DNA from: Fusibacter sp. A1
Lineage (GTDB): Bacteria > Bacillota > Clostridia > Peptostreptococcales > Acidaminobacteraceae
NCBI RefSeq assembly: GCF_004125825.1
Contig: NZ_QQWI01000005.1
Location: forward strand, 62,001-126,000
Length of the DNA: 64,000 nt
Direction: 5' to 3'
Shown here: positions 10,249 to 18,548 of the stretch, piece by piece
Layout: every line of letters starts with the position of its first letter
How positions within the stretch are numbered: the first letter of the stretch is position 1
The notes under the pieces: generated by a model
Told to the model about the DNA's origin: nothing
What the model saw: only the letters and a program-made list of their open reading frames with translations
Database searches by the model: none
Translations under genes and position numbers: made by a program

Positions 10249-11130
10249 TCAGACCTCCAATCCGTATGCAAGTAAGACCTGGTCAAGCGCTCTATGCTCC
10301 TGATCGTTTAACGGTATCAGGGGAAGTCTCAGATGATTATTGATTTTACCGAGACTGCTAAGCGCAGCTTTGACAGGAATCGGATTCGTTACTGAAAAGA
10401 GCGCATCGACCAAAGGTTTGAGTTGAAATTGAATTTCAAGCGATCGCTTGTGGTCGTTGTTGAAATAGCTACTGCAGAGTTCAGCTACTTTGCCGGGATC
10501 GATATTGGAAACCACCGAGATGACTCCGCTTGCTCCAAGGGAAAGGAAACTATGGATCATGTCATCGTTTCCAGAGTATAGCTTGAATCCGTCATCAATA
10601 AGCATTGCCACTTCGACGATTTCTGACAGATTGGACGTCGCCTGTTTGATGCCGACGATGCGATCAAAAGACTTAAGTCTTGCTATGGTGCGCGGTTCGA
10701 TGTTGGCCCCGGTCCTGCTTGGCACATTGTAAAGGAGGATCGGCAGATCCGTCTGATCGTGTATCGCCTGATAGTGGCGGTAAATGCCTTCTTGCGAGCT
10801 TTTGTTGTAATATGGATTTACAATTAGGGCCGCATCAGCTCCGACAGCTTGTGCGAATTTAGTCATTTTGACGGCGGTAAGCGTATTGTTGCTTCCTGTG
10901 CCGAAGATCACCGGTACGCGTTTATTGATCCTTGCCACTGCGAATACCATCACCTCTTTGAGTTCCTCCTCTAAAAGTGTGGCTGCCTCGCCGGTGGTTC
11001 CTAGAATGACAAGAGCGCTTGTTCCGGATTCGATTTGCCAGTCGATTAGGTTTCCAAATGATTCATAGTCGATGCCCCCGTCCGGTTCGAACGGGGTGAC
11101 TAGCGCTGTAGCTGAACCTGTAAAAATCAT
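10249..11130 (-). CDS. dapA: 4-hydroxy-tetrahydrodipicolinate synthase
   Basis: The 293-residue TIM-barrel aldolase condenses pyruvate with aspartate semialdehyde, the first committed step of diaminopimelate synthesis. The Schiff-base lysine lies in VGIKQATS and the catalytic tyrosine in LYNVPSRTG; GTTGEAATL is the substrate-carboxylate loop. AAGGAAGC precedes the ATG. It lies 28 bp after asd in the same minus-strand operon. Confidence 0.96.
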   Translation of the reverse strand: MIFTGSATALVTPFEPDGGIDYESFGNLIDWQIESGTSALVILGTTGEAATLLEEELKEVMVFAVARINKRVPVIFGTGSNNTLTAVKMTKFAQAVGADAALIVNPYYNKSSQEGIYRHYQAIHDQTDLPILLYNVPSRTGANIEPRTIARLKSFDRIVGIKQATSNLSEIVEVAMLIDDGFKLYSGNDDMIHSFLSLGASGVISVVSNIDPGKVAELCSSYFNNDHKRSLEIQFQLKPLVDALFSVTNPIPVKAALSSLGKINNHLRLPLIPLNDQEHRALDQVLLAYGLEV

Positions 11131-11158
11131 AGTTGCTTCCTTTCTTATGAAAGGTGCC

Positions 11159-12157
11159 TTAAATCAAATTGTTCTCAATCATATATTGAGCGATTTGAAC
11201 TGCATTGGTTGCCGCACCTTTACGAACGTTATCGGCTACACACCACATGTGTAGTCCGTTGTCTACTGAGTTGTCGCGGCGAACTCGACCAATAAACACT
11301 TCATCTTTTCCTGTAGCGTCTAGCTGTGTAGGATAAATGTTGTTTTGAGGATCGTCCTGCAAGATGATTCCAGGAGCATCCGCCAAGTGTCGTACCGCAT
11401 CTTGTAAGTCAAATGGACGATTGAATTCGACTGCGATCGTCTCTGCGTGTGAGTTGGTCACAGGAACCCTTACTGTAGTCGCTGTGACGCGTATGTCGTA
11501 ATCATCCAGAATTTTTTTCGTTTCCTCGATCATCTTGATTTCTTCTTTTGTATATCCATCTGCCATAAAGACATCGATATGCGGAAGACAGTTGTTTGCA
11601 ATCGGGTGAGGATAGTTTTTTGGCGCCTCGCCCTTTAGTCCGTTCTCAAGGTCTGCGATTCCTGCAACACCAGAACCCGACACCGACTGATAGGTGGAGT
11701 AGATCACACGTTTCAGGCCGTATGCCTTTTGTAGGGGTTTAAGTGCCACCATGGCTTGTATCGTAGAACAGTTTGGATTCGCGATGATTCCCTTGTGTCC
11801 TTTGATCGCTTCAGGATTGACTTCTGGTACGACTAAAGGTACCATCTCGTCCATACGCCATGTGCTTGAGTTGTCGATGACAACGACTCCGTTCTTAGCG
11901 GCGATTGGAGCGAACTTTAAGGAGATGCCCCCGCCTGCGGAGAAGAGGGCGATGTCGATGTCCCTGTCAAAGGAATGCTCGTTGAGTTCTTCAACAGTGT
12001 GTTCCTTTCCGTTCACCATCAGTTTTTCGCCAGCGCTTTTTGCCGACGAGAATAAGTATAAGTTGTCATAAGCGAGTTTTCTTTCTTCAATTACCTTAAT
12101 GAATGTTCTTCCGACCATGCCTGTGGCACCGACGATTGCTAAATTAATTTTCTTCAT
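11159..12157 (-). CDS. asd: Aspartate-semialdehyde dehydrogenase
   Basis: The 332-residue enzyme reduces aspartyl phosphate to aspartate semialdehyde with NADPH, feeding dapA next in the operon. The GATGMVG nucleotide motif is at residues 10-16 and catalytic C130 lies in ANPNCST. GAGGTGATC sits just before the ATG. It is first in the operon, transcribed from a promoter around 12257-12284, with a leader of about 90 bases in which I see no lysine riboswitch. Confidence 0.96.
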   Translation of the reverse strand: MKKINLAIVGATGMVGRTFIKVIEERKLAYDNLYLFSSAKSAGEKLMVNGKEHTVEELNEHSFDRDIDIALFSAGGGISLKFAPIAAKNGVVVIDNSSTWRMDEMVPLVVPEVNPEAIKGHKGIIANPNCSTIQAMVALKPLQKAYGLKRVIYSTYQSVSGSGVAGIADLENGLKGEAPKNYPHPIANNCLPHIDVFMADGYTKEEIKMIEETKKILDDYDIRVTATTVRVPVTNSHAETIAVEFNRPFDLQDAVRHLADAPGIILQDDPQNNIYPTQLDATGKDEVFIGRVRRDNSVDNGLHMWCVADNVRKGAATNAVQIAQYMIENNLI

Positions 12158-12256
12158 GTGATCACCTCATCTAGATTATGGTACACTGTGGTAAACAACT
12201 GATGTAAGTCTGCGCAGACGTTGATATATCAATGGTTTAACCGTATTTTGTAATTC

Positions 12257-12284
12257 ATTGTATCACAGTCACGAAAAGGTACAA
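12257..12284 (-). promoter_or_regulatory. Promoter of the asd-dapA-dapB-dapH operon
   Basis: On the minus strand TTGTAC (12284-12279), a 16-bp spacer and TACAAT (12262-12257) form a good sigma-A promoter. The leader to asd contains a perfect 12-bp palindrome, GTCTGCGCAGAC, at 12209-12220. Confidence 0.6.
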
Positions 12285-12320
12285 TAAAAACTGTGAAAAA
12301 ACTTTAAATTTTAAAAAACA

Positions 12321-12357
12321 TCTGTACCAGTACAGAGATTGAAAGCTGATACAGCTT
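12321..12357. repeat. Two short inverted repeats in the dap/deacetylase divergent region
   Basis: TCTGTAC-CA-GTACAGA occupies 12321-12336 and AAGCTG-ATA-CAGCTT occupies 12343-12357. Both are perfect and lie between the divergent promoters, just upstream of the -35 at 12362. They are candidate operators. Confidence 0.45.
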
Positions 12358-12361
12358 AAAC

Positions 12362-12390
12362 TTGCTAAAATGTCAGTCGAAGTTTAGAAT
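12362..12390 (+). promoter_or_regulatory. Promoter of the N-acetyldiaminopimelate deacetylase gene
   Basis: TTGCTA (12362-12367), a 17-bp spacer and TAGAAT (12385-12390) place transcription start about 15 bases before the ATG at 12413. Confidence 0.6.
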
Positions 12391-12412
12391 GGAATGAGTT
12401 AAGGAGGATACT

Positions 12413-13555
12413 ATGAACGAACTGAATAAAATAACAACGATAAGAAGAGAATTACATAAGATACCCGAAATAGGATTTCATGAACTGAAAACCAGAGCGC
12501 TACTTACTCATTATCTAGAGGAGACCGGCGCTCAGATTCACCACGGATTTTGTAAAACGGCTGTGATCGCTTATTTTGAGTTCAAAAAGGGAGCGCCCAC
12601 AATCGCATTTAGGTCCGATATGGACGCACTGAGCCTCAGTGAAAATACGGAACATGAATATAAGTCGGTTCATGAGGGTATGATGCACGCATGTGGACAT
12701 GATGGACATATGGCCATGCTTTTGATGCTTGCCTACCGATTAAAGGACATGAAGCTTAAGAACTATAATGTGGCACTGGTCTTCCAGCCTGCCGAAGAGG
12801 GACCAGGTGGTGCCGAGGAGCTTGTAAAGACCGACCTGTTCAAGTCGCTGAACATCACTGCCATGTACGGTTATCATGTGTATCCTGAGTTGCCCGCCGG
12901 TACGATCGGTACGTCTAAAGGGGCGCTTATGGCGGCCACCAGTGAAATGAAAATTGAATTTTGTGGTGTCGCAAGCCATGGGGCACAGCCTCAACTTGGA
13001 AAAGACAGCCTTGTGGCAGCTGCGGAGTTCCTCTTAAGCGCACAGAGCATCATCAGCAGATCGGTTAACCCGCTAGACCCTGCCATACTCACTTTTGGGA
13101 CCTTTAGCGGTGGTGAAAGGCTCAATATCATTGCAAGGAACGCGGTGCTTGAAGGAACGATGAGAACGTACAGCGACGAGGTTCACCGCCTGATTAAGAC
13201 TCAGGTGGAACTTAGGGCAAAGCATATCGCCGCAGCACACGGCATGTCTGCAAATGTCGAATTTAGGGACATGTATCCTGCACTGATCAACGATAGGACG
13301 CTTGCTGAAGAGGTGATAGGGCATTTTGAACATATCATCGAAATTGAACCGGTCATGCTCGCAGAAGACTTCTCTTATTATGGAAAGGTCGTTCCGTCGC
13401 TGTTCATGTTTCTGGGTATCCGTACTGAATCCAATGGGACCCATCCGCTTCACAGCGATAAGTTCGATTTTGATGAGCAGGTTCTACTTGTAGGTGTCGA
13501 TACCTATGAGTCACTGCTCCTATTCAAGGACAAGCAGTTCAAGCTTGACAAATAA
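12413..13555 (+). CDS. N-acetyldiaminopimelate deacetylase (M20 family, YkuR type)
   Basis: The 380-residue metallohydrolase belongs to the M20 aminoacylase group. HACGHDGH (around residue 90) and the PAEEGPGGAEE stretch carry metal and catalytic residues; the dimerisation lid and a terminal NGTHPLHSDKFDFDE complete the fold. In Bacillus the homologue YkuR follows dapH and removes the acetyl group from N-acetyl-diaminopimelate. Here the gene is divergent from a complete asd-dapABH operon, which supports that role over a general amidohydrolase. AAGGAGGATACT precedes ATG 12413. Confidence 0.88.
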   Translation: MNELNKITTIRRELHKIPEIGFHELKTRALLTHYLEETGAQIHHGFCKTAVIAYFEFKKGAPTIAFRSDMDALSLSENTEHEYKSVHEGMMHACGHDGHMAMLLMLAYRLKDMKLKNYNVALVFQPAEEGPGGAEELVKTDLFKSLNITAMYGYHVYPELPAGTIGTSKGALMAATSEMKIEFCGVASHGAQPQLGKDSLVAAAEFLLSAQSIISRSVNPLDPAILTFGTFSGGERLNIIARNAVLEGTMRTYSDEVHRLIKTQVELRAKHIAAAHGMSANVEFRDMYPALINDRTLAEEVIGHFEHIIEIEPVMLAEDFSYYGKVVPSLFMFLGIRTESNGTHPLHSDKFDFDEQVLLVGVDTYESLLLFKDKQFKLDK

Positions 13556-13618
13556 GTCCCCTAGGAGTACTATGAATCCTTAGTAAAGTCGATAATGCTA
13601 AGATGTAGGAGTGATGGT

Positions 13619-14365
13619 ATGTTACCTTATGAACTGATGGCGATCGTATATGACGATCTGACAGATGATATTGACTATGATGAGTGGTATGACCATGTGA
13701 AACATCAGTTGATCGATATGAAGATAAAGCCTTACAAGGTACTGGAAATCGGATCGGGTACCGGCAATATGACAAGGCGACTGGTGGATGACGGACTGCA
13801 TGTGACTGTCGTTGAACCAAGCGAAGCCATGCTCTCAGTGCTACAGGAAAAAATGGTCGAGAATATGGGAAAAATGCAGTTTTTCAACGGACCGATCGCG
13901 ACCTTCAAATCAAAGCAGCGCTTCGATGTATGCATGGCGTTTTTAGATGTTGTGAATTATATCGAGGAAGGCGAGTTAGACGCGTTTTTCGCGCGTGTGC
14001 ACGAGCAGCTCTGCGCTGCGGGTGTATTTGTACTGGACTGGTCAACCCCTTATAAGCTGAGAGAAGTGATCGGTCAGAATACTTTTTCTGAAAATCATGA
14101 TGACTTCGCCTATATCTGGGAGAACGATTATGTAGAAGAGGACAAGACCCTCTACTTTGATTTTGTCATGTTCACTGAGCTTGAAAACGGAACATTTGAG
14201 AGACATATCGAAACTCATCGACAGTTTGCTCATGATTTAGACACAATTATAAGGTACGCTAGTAAGTACTTTGAGGTCGTAAGCATTTTTGGCGACCATC
14301 ATCATGATCCTAGTGAAAAGGATCATAGGGTTCATCTGTATTTAAGAGCGTTGGAGGAGTTATAA
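13619..14365 (+). CDS. Class I SAM-dependent methyltransferase
   Basis: A protein of about 248 residues has the SAM-binding motif I VLEIGSGTGNMTRRL, the acidic end of beta-2 in VVEPSEAM and a C-terminal beta-rich part. ATG 13619 is preferred over an in-frame ATG at 13595 because AGGAG lies at 13607-13611. It overlaps the Hsp33 gene by one base (TAATG), so the two are coupled. The substrate is unknown; relatives next to hslO are annotated only as methyltransferases. Confidence 0.85.
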   Translation: MLPYELMAIVYDDLTDDIDYDEWYDHVKHQLIDMKIKPYKVLEIGSGTGNMTRRLVDDGLHVTVVEPSEAMLSVLQEKMVENMGKMQFFNGPIATFKSKQRFDVCMAFLDVVNYIEEGELDAFFARVHEQLCAAGVFVLDWSTPYKLREVIGQNTFSENHDDFAYIWENDYVEEDKTLYFDFVMFTELENGTFERHIETHRQFAHDLDTIIRYASKYFEVVSIFGDHHHDPSEKDHRVHLYLRALEEL

Positions 14366-15258
14366 TGGGAAAATATTTAAGAGTACTCGCCGGAAAGGCC
14401 AAGGATCTGTCTATCTCCTTATCGGATAGCACAGATGTGGTCTATGAGGCGTGGAAGATACATAACACAACACCGGTGGCCACTGCCGCACTTGGCAGAA
14501 CCTTGACTGCGACTCATCTGATGGGTACCTTTATCAAGGACGAGAAAGCGAGCGTATCTCTACAGATAAGCGGAAGCGCTGTACTTAAGCGCATCTATGC
14601 CTATGCGGATGGAGCAGGTTTTTTAAAAGGATATGTATCTGATCCGAACATTCCACTGATGGTAAAAGACAATGGAAAACTCGATGTCAGTGGTGCTGTT
14701 GGAGTACACGGCAGTCTGATGGTATCTAGAGATACAGGATACGGCGAGCCTTTTGTCGGTCAGTCGGATCTTGTAAGCGGAGAGATAGCTGAGGACCTGG
14801 CCTATTACTATGCCCACTCGGAACAGCAACCGTCTGTCATCTCACTTGGCGTGTTTGTCGATTCAGAAGGCGTTCCGACTGCCGCTGGGGGACTTATGAT
14901 ACAGACGCTTCCGGATGTCAGCGAGGAATCCTTATCGTCCCTTGAAAAAAGACTACCTATGATACGGCCGATGAGCGAGATGATAGGCGAGGGCATGTCT
15001 CTTGAGGCGATCGTAGAAGAGATTTTAGGTGACATACCCTTTACCATCATGGTGGAGAACACCTTTGAGTATCGATGTGATTGTTCGCGCGACAAGGTTG
15101 AACGCGCCCTGATCACTATTGGAATCAATGAGCTTAAATCGATTTTGAACGAGGATGGACAAACTGAACTCAGTTGCCATTTTTGTGGTAAAAAATATCT
15201 TTACAATAGCAGTGACTTAAAATGGATTATCAAAGAATTAGAGCAGGGGGCAAAATAG
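14365..15258 (+). CDS. hslO: Hsp33 redox-regulated chaperone
   Basis: The 297-residue cytoplasmic holdase is activated by oxidation. The C-terminal zinc switch is complete: C238 and C240 (CDC) and C271 and C274 (CHFC). The N-terminal domain has the family features VYEAWKIHNTTPVATAALG and VGVHGSLMV. Length matches the family (about 290). Its start overlaps the methyltransferase stop. In an anaerobe it would protect proteins during oxidative stress. Confidence 0.96.
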   Translation: MGKYLRVLAGKAKDLSISLSDSTDVVYEAWKIHNTTPVATAALGRTLTATHLMGTFIKDEKASVSLQISGSAVLKRIYAYADGAGFLKGYVSDPNIPLMVKDNGKLDVSGAVGVHGSLMVSRDTGYGEPFVGQSDLVSGEIAEDLAYYYAHSEQQPSVISLGVFVDSEGVPTAAGGLMIQTLPDVSEESLSSLEKRLPMIRPMSEMIGEGMSLEAIVEEILGDIPFTIMVENTFEYRCDCSRDKVERALITIGINELKSILNEDGQTELSCHFCGKKYLYNSSDLKWIIKELEQGAK

Positions 15259-15259
15259 G

Positions 15260-15853
15260 ATGACGATTCTTTTAATGGCCTTGATCGGCGGTATTATCGG
15301 TTGGACGACCAACATCGTCGCGATCAAATTGTTATTCAGACCGATTGTCGCGTTTAAGATTCCACTTATCGGATTTACGATACAAGGTCTGATACCAAAG
15401 AGGCATCATGAAATAGCGAAGTCCGTTGCGGATACGATTGAAGAAGAATTATTGAGCCTTGAACAAGTGCTTGACCAAATGATCGAGCACCTGGATAAGA
15501 AAGCGGTACTGGCTCTATTAGAGGAAAGAATCGGTAAAGCGATCATCGAACACTTGCCGCCGCTAGCCAGATCCTTTAGCGGCAGTATCTTGGGGTATCT
15601 TCACGATATGGTCGTCAAGCAGGGAGACCAGCTGCTTAATGAAATCACTGAAGCGCTGGTTCATCAAGCGGTAGAAAAAATAAGTGTAAGTGCGATTATC
15701 GAGCAAAAAATCCTTGAGTTTGACCTGGAGGATCTTGAAAAGATTATCATTGATCTTGCAAGGACTGAATTGAAGCAGATTGAAAGACTCGGTGGAGTTT
15801 TGGGAGTGCTGATCGGTATCATTCAAGGACTCTTGGTAGTATTCATCCTATAA
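15260..15853 (+). CDS. DUF445 family membrane protein
   Basis: The 197-residue protein begins with a membrane segment and the DUF445 signature GWTTNIVAIKLLFRP, then IQGLIPKRHHEIAKSVA, an amphipathic helical middle and a C-terminal membrane segment (about 178-197). It resembles a short YheB-like member; longer homologues have about 380 residues. It starts one base after the hslO stop. Function is not established for this family. Confidence 0.8.
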   Translation: MTILLMALIGGIIGWTTNIVAIKLLFRPIVAFKIPLIGFTIQGLIPKRHHEIAKSVADTIEEELLSLEQVLDQMIEHLDKKAVLALLEERIGKAIIEHLPPLARSFSGSILGYLHDMVVKQGDQLLNEITEALVHQAVEKISVSAIIEQKILEFDLEDLEKIIIDLARTELKQIERLGGVLGVLIGIIQGLLVVFIL

Positions 15854-15880
15854 GAAATTACAGGACTCATAAAAACAAAA

Positions 15881-15920
15881 AACCTACAAACGGAATTGCA
15901 AAATCCCGATTGTAGGTTTT
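15881..15920. terminator. Bidirectional terminator between DUF445 and CapA-like genes
   Basis: An 11-bp stem (CCTACAA with TTGTAGG plus CGG with CCG around one mismatch) is flanked by A on the left and T on the right, so it can serve both convergent units. Confidence 0.8.
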
Positions 15921-15921
15921 A

Positions 15922-17019
15922 TTATTTTTTTGCATTGGGATAAAGCTCATAAAAGTCGCTGAGGGCTTCATCCATCAGACGTCTGTCCAAAGGCGAAAGC
16001 CTATTGATTTCTGGCGGGTCGATTAGGGGAATGATCGTGTAACTTATCTGATTGTACTCGTCCTCCTTATCCACCCAGAATGGAAGATAGTCGACATCGG
16101 TGTAGAGAGAATCATTGAATTTTTCTATGGTCAGACTCAAGATCAGACCGGTGTCTGAATAACGCCAGCGCTGATTCGAGATAAGGTTTCCGAGCGAATA
16201 GTTGACATAGGTGACTTTCTTTTCAGTTGCGACATACCCATCCGGTTGAATGCTATGAGGATGGGACCCGATGATCCAGTCCACACCTTTTGAAGACAGT
16301 AGATTTGCCACTTCAACCTGACTGCTGTGCGCTTTTCGTTGGTATTCGTGTCCCCAATGGACGAATGCGAGTATGCCGTCGACTTGCTGTGATTTCAAAT
16401 AGGCGATCTGCTCGTCGATAAGTTCTTCTGTTGTGACATTGACCATGTGAGGATAGCCGGAAGGCACCGGCATGCCGTTGGTGCCGAAGGTACTGCTGAA
16501 AATTCCGATTTTCATCCTTCCGTTATCGATGATGATAGGCAGGTTCTCCTTGTCGCCATAGGCCGTTCCAACAGGTATCAACCCATTGTTCTCCAGGTGT
16601 TTGAGGGTCGTCTCGATACCGTAGAATCCGTTGTCCGCGCTATGGTTGTTTGCGGTCGCGATGACATCGAAGGATGCGTTTTTAAGCGCTTTTGCGATAG
16701 CGACAGGTGATCTAAACCTAGGAAAGCCGCTGTAACTTGTTGGGTCTTCTGTCAGGGTGGTTTCTAGGTTTCCAATTAGGTAGTCGGACGAAGTGAAGTG
16801 TCCCAAAATATAATGAAACCAGGGGCTAAAGTCATATTCGCCGCTTGATGCCTTATATGCTGACAAGTACTGTGTGCCGTGAACCATGATGTCACCGGTG
16901 AACATGAGCGTTAGCGAGTGGTTATCTTCTTTACCATAAAATAGATCATAGTCACTATGGGCAAAACCTACATTGCCAAACAGGAGTACAATCATCAATA
17001 GTACAAGTATTTTCTTCAT
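15922..17019 (-). CDS. CapA/PgsA family exported metallophosphatase-like protein
   Basis: A protein of about 365 residues starts at ATG 17019, where GGAGG stands four bases upstream; an ATG at 17037 has no usable site. A signal peptide (first ~20 residues) is followed by the capsule-synthesis CapA domain: FTGDIMVHG near the start, TANNHSADNG in the middle and WIIGSHPHSIQP later, the usual metal-binding motifs of this calcineurin-like group. Members are linked to poly-gamma-glutamate capsule assembly, but no other capsule genes are nearby, so a role in envelope polymer handling is only inferred. Confidence 0.88.
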   Translation of the reverse strand: MKKILVLLMIVLLFGNVGFAHSDYDLFYGKEDNHSLTLMFTGDIMVHGTQYLSAYKASSGEYDFSPWFHYILGHFTSSDYLIGNLETTLTEDPTSYSGFPRFRSPVAIAKALKNASFDVIATANNHSADNGFYGIETTLKHLENNGLIPVGTAYGDKENLPIIIDNGRMKIGIFSSTFGTNGMPVPSGYPHMVNVTTEELIDEQIAYLKSQQVDGILAFVHWGHEYQRKAHSSQVEVANLLSSKGVDWIIGSHPHSIQPDGYVATEKKVTYVNYSLGNLISNQRWRYSDTGLILSLTIEKFNDSLYTDVDYLPFWVDKEDEYNQISYTIIPLIDPPEINRLSPLDRRLMDEALSDFYELYPNAKK

Positions 17020-17100
17020 AATACCTCCATTTCTCATCCTCTATTATGTCACAAACAAAGAAAGAATACATCTCAGAAAATTTATATGGCTTTCGGTCTT

Positions 17101-17118
17101 AGTTACAAAGTTGTAACT
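17101..17118. promoter_or_regulatory. Perfect palindrome AGTTACAA-AG-TTGTAACT
   Basis: An 8-bp perfect inverted repeat with a 2-bp centre lies between the divergent CapA-like gene (82 bp away) and the DUF3798 transporter operon (198 bp away). It looks like a dimeric repressor site; I do not recognise the regulator. The rest of 17020-17315 is AT-rich and holds no gene. Confidence 0.45.
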
Positions 17119-17315
17119 TGTTCGAAATGCCGATTTTTTCTCTTTTTTTATCGATGATGGCAGTGGCGCTGTTTGCACCATATAAATAATTTGATATATT
17201 AAATAATTTAAAACGCCATTGCGTAAACATTCTGAAAATTGCTCAAAATATTACGGTAATGTAGTAAACTATTTCTCGTAAGGCCAACTCAAAACAACTT
17301 CTAAGGGGGAGTAAA

Positions 17316-18461
17316 ATGTTTAGAAAAATTACCGCATTACTTTTAGCTCTTGTCATGATGCTTAGTATGGCAGCATGTACAAGCACATCAGAAGCGAAGT
17401 CTTCAGACGAGTGGAAAATCGGTATCCTAACTGGTACTGTATCTCAAAATGAAGAAGAATACCGTGCTGCTGAAAATGTTGTAAAAAAATACGGTGAAGA
17501 CAAGATCGTTGTTAAGACGTATCCTGACAAGTTCATGGATGAACAGGACACGACTATTTCAAACATCGTAGAACTTGCTTCAGATCCACAAATCAAAGCT
17601 CTTATTATCGTTCAAGCGGTTCCTGGCGTTTCTGCAGGTATCGAAAAAGCTAGAGAAATTCGCGGAGATGACTTACTGATTATCGCGGGCGTTCCTGGTG
17701 AAGATCCATCTATGATCGCTGATAAAGCGGACATCGTATTCGCACTTGACGAACTTACAATGGGTAAAGCGATTCCAGAACTTGTAAAAGAAATGGGCGG
17801 CACAACATTTGTTCATTATTCTTTCCCACGTCATATGTCTTACGCGCTTCTTGCAGCAAGACGTGACCTTTTCAAAGAAAACTGTGAAGCTTTAGGAATC
17901 GAATTTGTAGATGCTACTGCTCCAGACCCAACAGGTGATGCTGGCGTTCCTGGCGCTCAACAGTTCATTCTTGAAGATGTGCCTAGAATGGTTGCCAAAT
18001 ACGGTAAAGACACTGCATTCTTCTCAACAAACTGTTCAATGCAAGTACCTTTGATTGAAGCAGCACTTGAGCAAGGCGCTATGTTCCCACAACCTTGTTG
18101 TCCATCTCCAACACACGGATTCCCATCTGCGTTGGCACTTGAAATTGATGCTGACAAGACTGGCGACATGCCATACATCATCGACCAAATCTCTGCAGCA
18201 ATCGCAGAAAAAGGCGGCGAAGGCAGATTCGGAACATGGGCGGTGCCAGTATCGATGATGTTCATCGAAGGCGGCGTTGAGTATGCGGTAGCATGGATCA
18301 ACGGCGAAACTGATCCAGCAGCTGGCGCACTTGACATGGATGTGTTAAGAGCTAAGTTCGAAGGATACGCAAAAACAGAAATCAACATCGAAACGCTTAC
18401 AGATAACGGCGTAACGTATGATAACTATTTAATGATTCTTTTAGATGCATACATCTTCTAA
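17316..18461 (+). CDS. DUF3798 substrate-binding lipoprotein of an ABC importer
   Basis: The 381-residue protein has a lipoprotein signal with Cys21 in the lipobox SMAAC. The mature part resembles periplasmic-binding-protein type 1 folds (WKIGILTGTVSQNEEEY, then IKALIIVQAVPGVSAGI) and matches what I know as DUF3798. It is the first gene of a four-gene set with a double ATPase and two permeases, so it should be the ligand receptor. AAGGGGGAG precedes ATG 17316. Codon choice looks strongly biased, as expected for a highly expressed binding protein. The ligand is unknown; sugar- or nucleoside-like compounds are possible by analogy with the ATPase type. Confidence 0.82.
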   Translation: MFRKITALLLALVMMLSMAACTSTSEAKSSDEWKIGILTGTVSQNEEEYRAAENVVKKYGEDKIVVKTYPDKFMDEQDTTISNIVELASDPQIKALIIVQAVPGVSAGIEKAREIRGDDLLIIAGVPGEDPSMIADKADIVFALDELTMGKAIPELVKEMGGTTFVHYSFPRHMSYALLAARRDLFKENCEALGIEFVDATAPDPTGDAGVPGAQQFILEDVPRMVAKYGKDTAFFSTNCSMQVPLIEAALEQGAMFPQPCCPSPTHGFPSALALEIDADKTGDMPYIIDQISAAIAEKGGEGRFGTWAVPVSMMFIEGGVEYAVAWINGETDPAAGALDMDVLRAKFEGYAKTEINIETLTDNGVTYDNYLMILLDAYIF

Positions 18462-18490
18462 AAATTTGTTAAAAGCAAAGTAAACAATAA

Positions 18491-18517
18491 TCAAGGTTGC
18501 CTATTCGGCAACCTTGA
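18491..18517 (+). other. Intercistronic hairpin without T tract
   Basis: A perfect 11-bp stem (TCAAGGTTGCC with GGCAACCTTGA) and a 5-base loop lie between the binding-protein gene and the ATPase gene. With no T run it is more likely an mRNA-stabilising or processing hairpin that raises binding-protein output than a full terminator. Confidence 0.7.
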
Positions 18518-18548
18518 CTTATGAAACTAAGGAATAAGGGGGATGCAA

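Noticed and set aside
12158..12250. Lysine riboswitch in the asd leader
   Set aside because: The leader is only about 90 bases and the conserved five-helix core is not visible.
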